NCBI GenBank assembly: GCA_043818395.1
Contig: JBDRFZ010000005.1
Span: forward strand, 1-13,705
Length of the DNA stretch: 13,705 bases
DNA from: JBDRFZ01 sp043818395
GTDB lineage: Bacteria > Patescibacteriota > Patescibacteriia > 2-12-FULL-60-25
Reading direction: 5' to 3'
This document shows positions 1-5,178 of this stretch, piece by piece. A model generated the notes under the pieces. That model saw only the letters and a program-made list of their open reading frames with translations. It had not been told where the DNA came from and ran no database searches. The position numbers and the translations under genes were made by a program. Positions within the stretch are counted from its first letter, which is position 1. Each line of letters opens with the position of its first letter.

Positions 1-70
1 AATCTTTTCGAGCCCTCATCCATTCATCGAGATGAGTGCGTACAATATCCTTTTTCGTTGCCATGACCAT
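1..70 (-). CDS. N-terminal fragment of a leftward gene, possibly a transposase (partial)
   Basis: Read on the minus strand from ATG at 70 (or the ATG at 64, two codons on), the frame stays open to the window edge and gives 23 residues, including MATKKDIVRTHLDEWM. The lysine-rich, helical start resembles the N-terminus of helix-turn-helix/DDE transposases (IS481-like) that I associate with Patescibacteria, but this rests on memory of the style and not on a domain. An imperfect inverted repeat at 83-91/113-121, just upstream of the start, would fit an insertion-sequence end. The alternative is an ordinary gene divergent from the dehydrogenase. That a gene starts here is moderately supported; its identity is weak, since no catalytic residues lie in the window. 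Confidence 0.4.
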   Translation of the reverse strand, partial: MVMATKKDIVRTHLDEWMRARKD

Positions 71-79
71 ATGGCAACC

Positions 80-122
80 ACGGTAACCGAATTATGGGCT
101 ATCCGGATGGGGTTCGGTAACA
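80..122. repeat. Imperfect inverted repeat, candidate insertion-sequence end
   Basis: GTAACCGAA (83-91) faces TTCGGTAAC (113-121) with one mismatch in nine and a 21-base loop that holds the 8-bp palindrome ATCCGGAT (101-108). Read leftward, the segment begins TGTTACCGAACC, a TGT start that would suit an IS481/IS3-like terminus, and it lies directly upstream of the partial leftward gene. The partner end is outside the window, so this could also be a simple regulatory hairpin between divergent genes. Confidence 0.25.
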
Positions 123-175
123 GTATTTATGGGTTATAACGATTTCTTGAAAATCGTCGAGCAGGCTGGCAAGAT

Positions 176-181
176 AGAAGG
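176..181 (+). promoter_or_regulatory. Ribosome binding site supporting the start at 189
   Basis: AGAAGG lies 7 bases before the ATG at 189. The upstream in-frame ATG at 129 has no comparable purine stretch in front of it. This supports starting the dehydrogenase at 189, where the protein begins MPSIAIIGTGMVGG, as is normal for this family. Confidence 0.45.
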
Positions 182-188
182 CATTTAT

Positions 189-1028
189 ATGCCATCCATT
201 GCAATCATCGGTACCGGAATGGTCGGCGGAGCGCTTGATCGCTATTTTAAATCCCAGGGTCTTCTAGCTGGATCATATGACCCACCTAAAGGATTAAATG
301 ATATTGAGGTTCTGCGCAATGCGGATGTATTATTTGTGGCCGTACCTACGCCTTATTATCTTGACGGTTCAGGTTTTGATGATTCTTTTATGCGTGCGGC
401 AATTGATGCTATTCCGGAACAGAATAAGACTATCGTGCTTAAATCAACTATCACTCCCGGCACCACGGAAAAATTTCAGGCTTTGTATCCAGGGCATCGC
501 ATCCTTTTCAATCCGGAATTTTTAACCGAGACTACAGCTGATTATGATTTGCAGTTTCCCAAACGGCAGATCGTGGGTTATACGCCCGAAAGTCGTCGCG
601 ATGCCGAGCTTGTTATGGGTCTTTTGCCGCGCGCGCCGTATGAAAAAATAATTCCAGCCAAGGAAGCGGAAATGGTTAAGTATTTCGGCAACGCTTTTTA
701 TGCGCTTAAAGTCGCATATGCCAATCAGATGTATGATCTTTGCGATAAAATGGGAGTCGACTACGATACGGTAAAAGATTGTGCTAAAGCCGAACCTATG
801 ATTGTCGGAGACCAGCGCAATACGCACCTGGAAATTTTTCACAAAGGCTATCGCGGTTACGGCGGTAAATGCCTGCCAAAAGATACGCGTTCCATCGTCC
901 AATTAGCTAAGACACTTGATATAGATTTGACTCTGCTTAGGAAAGCTGAAGAATATAACAACGAATTGCAACGAGCACAGGGGATTGATATTCAGTGGAG
1001 AGAGGGGAGTCCGGAGAAGGGGAGCTAG
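189..1028 (+). CDS. Short UDP-glucose/GDP-mannose dehydrogenase family protein
   Basis: Predicted NAD-dependent oxidation of a nucleotide sugar, most likely UDP-glucose to UDP-glucuronate, in the cytoplasm. From the start at 189 the protein has 279 residues. The Rossmann motif IIGTGMVGG is at 6-14. Residues 85-94 (KSTITPGTTE) and NPEFLTE (108-114) match the family. The catalytic lysine and asparagine are in VKYFGN (K164, N168), and the nucleophile is C228 in GYGGKCLPKD (223-232) with D232. All the usual active-site residues are therefore visible. Normal family members have about 430 residues; this one stops shortly after the central helix and has no C-terminal UDP-binding domain. Its last ten residues come from purine-rich heptad sequence. 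The frame is open upstream to 87, with an alternative ATG at 129 that adds 20 coding-like residues, so the start is not certain. It heads the sugar-nucleotide genes and could feed the UXS-like pair downstream. Confidence 0.8.
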   Translation: MPSIAIIGTGMVGGALDRYFKSQGLLAGSYDPPKGLNDIEVLRNADVLFVAVPTPYYLDGSGFDDSFMRAAIDAIPEQNKTIVLKSTITPGTTEKFQALYPGHRILFNPEFLTETTADYDLQFPKRQIVGYTPESRRDAELVMGLLPRAPYEKIIPAKEAEMVKYFGNAFYALKVAYANQMYDLCDKMGVDYDTVKDCAKAEPMIVGDQRNTHLEIFHKGYRGYGGKCLPKDTRSIVQLAKTLDIDLTLLRKAEEYNNELQRAQGIDIQWREGSPEKGS

Positions 1029-1035
1029 GGGCTGA
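994..1035 (+). repeat. Purine-rich degenerate heptad stretch across the 3' end of the dehydrogenase gene
   Basis: The sequence splits into 7-base blocks AGTGGAG, AGAGGGG, AGTCCGG, AGAAGGG, GAGCTAG, GGGCTGA. The first four share an AG start and G-rich end. It runs through the stop codon of the preceding gene and supplies its final residues. Composition differs strongly from the mixed coding sequence before it. Confidence 0.35.
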
Positions 1036-1041
1036 GGATCG

Positions 1042-1070
1042 TTGACAGCGACAGAAAAACAGCTCATGAT
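1042..1070 (+). promoter_or_regulatory. Candidate sigma-70-type promoter for the epimerase gene
   Basis: A perfect -35 hexamer TTGACA (1042-1047) is followed after 17 bases by CATGAT (1065-1070), four of six matches to the -10 consensus. Transcription would begin near 1077 and leave a leader of about 32 bases before the ATG at 1109. A 12-bp perfect palindrome, ATCTCTAGAGAT (1069-1080), overlaps the -10 and start region and could be an operator, though chance is possible. Confidence 0.35.
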
Positions 1071-1108
1071 CTCTAGAGATTTGAAGCCGTCAATTATTAA
1101 TTTCTACC

Positions 1109-2026
1109 ATGTCCCACTATCTCATCACCGGCGGCGCCGGTTTCATAGGATCTAATCTAGCGGATAAGCTCATCGAAAACGGGCATCGGGTTCGTATTTT
1201 GGATAATCTCTCGACCGGTAGACGCGAACGCGTAAACCCGGACGCGGAATTCGTTTTGGCGGATTTTACAAACCTAGGAGAAATCCGATCCCATTTTCAA
1301 AATATTGACGGTGTTTTCCATCCCGGGGCTTTACCGCGCATTCCGCTCTCTATCGATCAGCCCATAGAAACCATGCAAGCCAATGTCATGGGTACGCTAA
1401 ACGTGCTGGTAGCGGCGCGTGACGCCAAAGTCAAGCGCGTGGTTTATTCGGCATCATCTTCAGCTTATGGTAATCAGCCTGAGTTACCGCTCCGTCCAGA
1501 TATGCCGGCTAATCCGCTTAATCCTTACGCTTTGCATAAATATATCGGAGAGAAGTTAGCTGAACAGTTCAGTCGTCTTTACGGGCTCGAAACTGTTTCG
1601 CTTCGGTATTTCAACGTTTATGGGCCACATATGGCTGATGAAGGAGCTTATGTCACTGTAATCTCACATTTCAAACGCCAGCGTAAAGCCGGAGATCCTT
1701 TGACTGTTGCCGGGGATGGCGAACAGACGCGGGATTTTACACATGTCTATGACGTAGTTCGGGCAAATATACTGGCCATGGAATCTGACAAGGTTGGGCA
1801 AGGCGAGGTTTTGAACGTTGGTGGAGGTGAACAGCATAGTATAAACAAAATCGCCCGAATCTTAGGCGGTCCGATAAATTTCATTCCAGCGCGCCCTGCG
1901 GAAGCGCGACACACAAAAGCTGATATTACGAAGACGCGCGAACTGTTAGGTTGGGAGCCGCGAATCAGATTCGATGATGGCTTACGGCAATTGTTGCGTG
2001 ATGAGGGGCTCGAGCCGGCGGAATGA
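1109..2026 (+). CDS. NAD-dependent sugar epimerase, GalE/WbpP-type extended SDR
   Basis: Predicted cytoplasmic interconversion at C4 of a UDP-hexose or UDP-N-acetylhexosamine. The 305-residue length is normal for the family. Visible features are the NAD-binding motif TGGAGFIG (7-14), the serine-rich catalytic stretch YSASSSAYG (113-121), the active pair Y140 and K144 in NPYALHK, the RYFNVYGP motif, and GDGEQTRDFTHVYD, which carries the conserved nucleotide-binding arginine. Unlike the two SDR proteins further on, all expected SDR residues are intact. There is no clear Shine-Dalgarno sequence before the ATG; a possible promoter lies at 1042-1070. The substrate cannot be fixed from sequence: UDP-glucose, UDP-GlcNAc and UDP-glucuronate 4-epimerases look alike here. 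The neighbouring dehydrogenase makes UDP-glucuronate a reasonable third option. Confidence 0.82.
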   Translation: MSHYLITGGAGFIGSNLADKLIENGHRVRILDNLSTGRRERVNPDAEFVLADFTNLGEIRSHFQNIDGVFHPGALPRIPLSIDQPIETMQANVMGTLNVLVAARDAKVKRVVYSASSSAYGNQPELPLRPDMPANPLNPYALHKYIGEKLAEQFSRLYGLETVSLRYFNVYGPHMADEGAYVTVISHFKRQRKAGDPLTVAGDGEQTRDFTHVYDVVRANILAMESDKVGQGEVLNVGGGEQHSINKIARILGGPINFIPARPAEARHTKADITKTRELLGWEPRIRFDDGLRQLLRDEGLEPAE

Positions 2027-2027
2027 A

Positions 2028-2090
2028 GTCAGCAGTTAGCGGTTTAAATTGACCCTTGAATGCGATATGCTAAATGCTGACTACTGAATG
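2028..2090 (+). repeat. Intergenic degenerate heptad array with a long inverted repeat
   Basis: The whole gap can be cut into nine 7-base blocks: GTCAGCA, GTTAGCG, GTTTAAA, TTGACCC, TTGAATG, CGATATG, CTAAATG, CTGACTA, CTGAATG. The first arm GTCAGCAGTTAGC (2028-2040) pairs with GCTAAATGCTGAC (2069-2081) at 12 of 13 positions around a 28-base loop, so the array reverses orientation and can form a hairpin in RNA or single-stranded DNA. No run of T follows, so it is not a standard intrinsic terminator. Confidence 0.55.
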
Positions 2091-2092
2091 TT

Positions 2093-2569
2093 ATGAGATT
2101 TAATCCATCGACAATAAAACAAATACCTAAAAGAATAATACAAACCATAAAAAGCGAAAGTCGGCGTTTATTTTTTTTCGGACTCATCGGTTTTGGATCT
2201 CTTGGTTTGAATATCGGACTTTATGCCTTGCTGTCACGTATTCTTTGGCCGGACGGAAATCGGACTCTGGAGTACTTGATAGTCGTCATTATCGTGTCTG
2301 TTGTCAATTTTGAAGCAAATTGCCATTACACGTTTGCCAGCCATAGATCACTTGGCGCACTCATGCGATCCGGCTTGGTAGTCATCGCGGCTTCAATTTT
2401 AAATACCGTATTATTCTGGATGGGACATGCAATTTTTCATTTGTATGACTTAGCCGTTATCGTGGTTAATACTTTTTTAGTTGCTATCTTTACTTATAGC
2501 TCGCATAGATTTTTTACTTTTCACTCAGACCCCTGGCGGATTTTACGGCAACATAAAAGCGAAGGATAA
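2093..2569 (+). CDS. GtrA-like four-helix membrane protein
   Basis: GtrA-family proteins are small inner-membrane proteins, thought to move polyprenyl-phosphate-linked sugars across the membrane for surface glycosylation. The 158-residue protein has a basic N-terminus and hydrophobic segments near 26-50, 60-75, 92-117 and 119-136. Two internal half-repeats end in aromatic motifs: NFEANCHYTF (72-81), and SSHRFFTF (136-143), which matches the usual R-[FW]-x-F signature. Length and topology are normal. The first ATG at 2093 is used; there is no Shine-Dalgarno sequence and the upstream gap is the heptad/hairpin element. It converges with the phosphoglycosyl transferase gene across a 30-base gap. 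The GT2/DUF2304 pair further along would be its natural partner, making the polyprenyl-phosphate sugar. Confidence 0.75.
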   Translation: MRFNPSTIKQIPKRIIQTIKSESRRLFFFGLIGFGSLGLNIGLYALLSRILWPDGNRTLEYLIVVIIVSVVNFEANCHYTFASHRSLGALMRSGLVVIAASILNTVLFWMGHAIFHLYDLAVIVVNTFLVAIFTYSSHRFFTFHSDPWRILRQHKSEG

Positions 2570-2599
2570 ATTACAAAAGATCCCTCGACAAATCAGATT

Positions 2600-3973
2600 T
2601 TAAGTTCCGGCTCGCTTTAAAATTATGCCTACGGTTTTTAAAGCTGTGGCTAAATCCAGAAGTAATGAGCGGTGTTTGATGTAGTATAAGTCGTATTGCA
2701 GTTTTTTTAGATTGTCTTCGACTGATCCGGCATAGGGGAATCTCACTTGAGCCCAACCCGTAAGTCCTGGGCGAGTCAGATGACGAAGCGCATAAAAAGG
2801 CATTTGTGCCGTAAGTTCAGCTACGAATTCCGGACGTTCGGGACGCGGACCGATAAAGCTCATGTCGCCGCGTAAAATATTCCAAATTTGTGGCAATTCG
2901 TCGAGCCTGGTGGCACGCAAGAAACCTCCGATTTTAGTGATTCGCGGGTCACCTTCTTGGGCCCATTGTGGCTTTCCTTCGATTTCAGCATCCTGTTTCA
3001 TGGAACGGAATTTCCAGATTTTAAATAGTTGGCCTATTTTACCGACGCGTATTTGCGAATAAAGGATCGGGCCCGGCGAAGATAGTTTGACAAGCAAGGC
3101 GATGAAAGGGAAAAGAATGATTGTTATTAGACCAACCGGAACGGCGGTTACTAAATCGATTACGCGCTTAAAACTTTCATACCAGGTTTTATCGCTTTCT
3201 CGAAGATGTTCAAGAAACCAGGTTTGGGAAACGTGTTCTAACGGTACGCGTCCGGTGATTACTTCTTCGAGCGACGCACGATCCAAAAGAGAGACGGGTG
3301 TAAAGAGCGTTTTATATAGTGCATCGCGTAATCCGGGGATATCGTCCGGGCGATGACCTAGAACAATAGTGTGTACGTTTCTTTCCTTAAGAATTCGATC
3401 GATAGCATCCATTTCGACATGCCAGGTTATAGTGCCATTATCAAATCGTGTCCCGGGAGCAGTTTCGGCTACGGCTACGAGTTCAAAACCGACGGCGCTT
3501 TGTTTTAATATTTCATTAAGACGCGTCGCGTCGTTGCCATGCCCGATGAAAAGAACACGGTTTTTAAAAATCGTTTGTGCAATCGTGCGATTAAAAATTA
3601 AACGCCAAGCATAAACAAGGAGCAGTGATAAAGCGAAGTGCAGGATCAGGTTAGTGCGAGGCGCGATATCAAAAATCGGTATCAAATAAAAAAAGCCCAG
3701 AGCAAGTCCCAGGTTGACGAGCATGATTTCCATGAATGACCTTAAGAATTTTAAGGCGTTTCGAGCCACGGTCAAATCGTAGAGACCGGCGATGTAAAAG
3801 GCTGTAACCCAGACAAGATGGAGTATTAAGAATGGAAAAAAATGGATATCCCAAATCGTTCGGCTAATGGAACCGTAACGAAAAAGAAGAGTTAGGGCTA
3901 AAGTTAGCTGAAAAATAAGCAAATCTCCAATTAAAAGCAGGAGTTGTTTTGCGCGTATTCCAAAGCGATGCAT
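2600..3973 (-). CDS. Polyprenyl-phosphate glycosyl-1-phosphate transferase, WcaJ/WbaP type
   Basis: Predicted membrane enzyme that transfers a sugar-1-phosphate from a UDP-sugar to polyprenyl phosphate, the first committed step of an exopolysaccharide, O-antigen-like or glycoprotein glycan. The 457-residue protein has the full long-form layout. There are about four N-terminal membrane segments (8-32, 43-64, 80-100, 107-124). A soluble nucleotide-binding-like domain at 137-230 begins RVLFIGHG. A re-entrant hydrophobic segment lies at 272-295. The C-terminal transferase domain carries SPGPILYSQIRVG (299-311), FKIWKFRSM (317-325), the catalytic Asp-Glu pair D358-E359 in TRLDELPQ, GDMSFIGPRPER (369-380) and RPGLTGWAQV (401-410). 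Nothing is missing. It is divergent from the UXS-like genes over a 119-base gap and converges on the GtrA gene. The sugar it uses cannot be read from the sequence. Confidence 0.92.
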   Translation of the reverse strand: MHRFGIRAKQLLLLIGDLLIFQLTLALTLLFRYGSISRTIWDIHFFPFLILHLVWVTAFYIAGLYDLTVARNALKFLRSFMEIMLVNLGLALGFFYLIPIFDIAPRTNLILHFALSLLLVYAWRLIFNRTIAQTIFKNRVLFIGHGNDATRLNEILKQSAVGFELVAVAETAPGTRFDNGTITWHVEMDAIDRILKERNVHTIVLGHRPDDIPGLRDALYKTLFTPVSLLDRASLEEVITGRVPLEHVSQTWFLEHLRESDKTWYESFKRVIDLVTAVPVGLITIILFPFIALLVKLSSPGPILYSQIRVGKIGQLFKIWKFRSMKQDAEIEGKPQWAQEGDPRITKIGGFLRATRLDELPQIWNILRGDMSFIGPRPERPEFVAELTAQMPFYALRHLTRPGLTGWAQVRFPYAGSVEDNLKKLQYDLYYIKHRSLLLDLATALKTVGIILKRAGT

Positions 3974-4092
3974 ATGCTAACAGATTGGCAAATTTTTACT
4001 AAACTGTCGAGTTTTTATTTATTTGGATGATTGCCTGGCAGGTATTGAGTTTTTAATTGCTTCGGTTACGGCGAAATACTATACTGTGCATC
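3974..4092. promoter_or_regulatory. Divergent intergenic region; possible leaderless promoter toward the UXS-like genes
   Basis: This 119-base AT-rich gap separates the two divergent starts at 3973 and 4093. On the plus strand, TTGCTT (4057-4062), a 17-base spacer and TATACT (4080-4085, five of six to the -10 consensus) would place the transcription start at about 4092, immediately before the ATG at 4093. That gives a leaderless or nearly leaderless mRNA. A TTG at 4057 could extend the frame, but it would lie inside the -35 box. No equally good promoter was seen for the minus-strand gene. Confidence 0.4.
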
Positions 4093-5106
4093 ATGAAGGA
4101 GCAAAATATTTTTGAAAGAAAAAATGTGATCGTTACGGGCGGCGCCGGTTTTATCGGATCGCATCTGTGCGACAGGCTGATAAAAAATTCACACGTCATC
4201 TGCATAGACAATTTTATTACCAGTCAGGTATCGAACATCGAACATCTGTTACAGGATCCGAATTTTGAGTTTATTAATCACGATATTATCAAGCCCCTGA
4301 ATTTGGAAGAATTATCAGAATTAGAAAAGTTTAAAATTAGATTCCAGGGCATTCGGGAAATTTATCATCTCGCTTGCCCGATTTCCAAACGTCATTTTGA
4401 TGATTATAAAATAGCTACAGTGCTGACAAATTCGGTGGGAGTAAAAAATATCCTGGATTTAGCCGTGCAATACAACGCCAAAGTTCTTTATGCTTCATCC
4501 AGCGTACTTTACGGGCCGCGGTTACCCGGTAAAGTTTTTTATTCAGAGATTGATGAATGTAGGATTGATCACCTGACCTCGCGCGGTGCTTACGACGAAG
4601 GTAAGAGATTTTCGGAAGCCATCTTGCAAACGTACGCAGACGTTTATGGTTTGGATGTAAAAATTGCGCGTATTTTTCGTACCTATGGTCCGCGTATGAA
4701 GATTTTTGACGGCAATTTGATCCCGGACATGATACTTTCAGCTTTCGATAACAAAGATATCGTTATCGCCGGCGATGAAGAAACCCGGACTTCATTGGCC
4801 TATGTTTCGGATGTGGTTGACGGTCTTTTGAGGCTCATGAAAACACCAATTGACGTTACTTTATTGAATCTTGGTTCAGCCGAAGACATACGGTTGGTTG
4901 GTATAGCGCAAAAGATTCTTGAGTTAACGGAGTCTTCGTCCAGAGTCAGATTTGAACCGCCCTTCGCGCATTACGTCGAAGCAGGATTACCGGATACGAC
5001 CAGGGCGCGCGAGATTTTAGGTTGGATGCCGCTCGTCAGGCTTGATGATGGTTTGAAAAAAATGATAGATTTTGCCAAATCACACAAACAATTAATCTCA
5101 TTTTAA
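4093..5106 (+). CDS. UXS-like extended SDR protein, first paralog (altered active site)
   Basis: Nucleotide-sugar SDR of the UDP-glucuronate decarboxylase (UDP-xylose synthase) type by overall signature, 337 residues from the ATG at 4093. It has VTGGAGFIGSHLCDRL (14-29), the UXS hallmark YHLACP (91-96), an active Y167 and K171 in AYDEGKR, and RIFRTYGPRM (193-202). In true UXS the catalytic segment reads STSEVYG; here it is SSSVLYG (135-141), so the serine is kept but the catalytic Glu is V138. The conserved Arg of the TRAF(Q)YVSD segment is T233, with R232 one place earlier (ETRTSLAYVSD). Decarboxylation of UDP-glucuronate is therefore doubtful, and another epimerase or dehydratase reaction on a related sugar is possible. 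The next gene is a close paralog in the same orientation. Family assignment is firm; the reaction is not known. Confidence 0.78.
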   Translation: MKEQNIFERKNVIVTGGAGFIGSHLCDRLIKNSHVICIDNFITSQVSNIEHLLQDPNFEFINHDIIKPLNLEELSELEKFKIRFQGIREIYHLACPISKRHFDDYKIATVLTNSVGVKNILDLAVQYNAKVLYASSSVLYGPRLPGKVFYSEIDECRIDHLTSRGAYDEGKRFSEAILQTYADVYGLDVKIARIFRTYGPRMKIFDGNLIPDMILSAFDNKDIVIAGDEETRTSLAYVSDVVDGLLRLMKTPIDVTLLNLGSAEDIRLVGIAQKILELTESSSRVRFEPPFAHYVEAGLPDTTRAREILGWMPLVRLDDGLKKMIDFAKSHKQLISF

Positions 5107-5124
5107 TCAACCGTTTTTAACCCC

Positions 5125-5173
5125 AGCTACCAGCCCTTAATTACTAATCCCTAACTACCAACTGCTAATAATA
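5125..5173 (+). repeat. Intergenic degenerate heptad array (consensus close to AAYTACY)
   Basis: Seven consecutive 7-base blocks fill the gap between the two SDR paralogs: AGCTACC, AGCCCTT, AATTACT, AATCCCT, AACTACC, AACTGCT, AATAATA. Every block starts with AA or AG. The phase holds without insertion up to six bases before the next ATG (5179). A period of 7 does not suit coding sequence, and no conserved open frame is seen. Confidence 0.6.
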
Positions 5174-5178
5174 AACAT

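Noticed and set aside
129..188. N-terminal extension of the dehydrogenase from the ATG at 129
   Set aside because: It places 20 residues before the normal family start, has no ribosome site, and the ATG at 189 has AGAAGG 7 bases before it. The segment does look coding, so it is kept as an alternative only.
522..902. 126-codon open frame on the minus strand inside the dehydrogenase gene
   Set aside because: It is antisense to a well-supported enzyme with family motifs and shows no recognisable domain; it is a shadow frame.
2597..2623. Short inverted repeat ATTTTAA / TTAAAAT at the convergent gap as a two-way terminator
   Set aside because: The stem is only seven A/T pairs and partly inside the transferase gene; too weak to call.
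4057..4092. TTG start adding 12 residues to the first UXS-like protein
   Set aside because: The TTG overlaps the proposed -35 box, the residues are basic and unlike the paralog, and the ATG at 4093 gives the normal spacing to the Rossmann motif.
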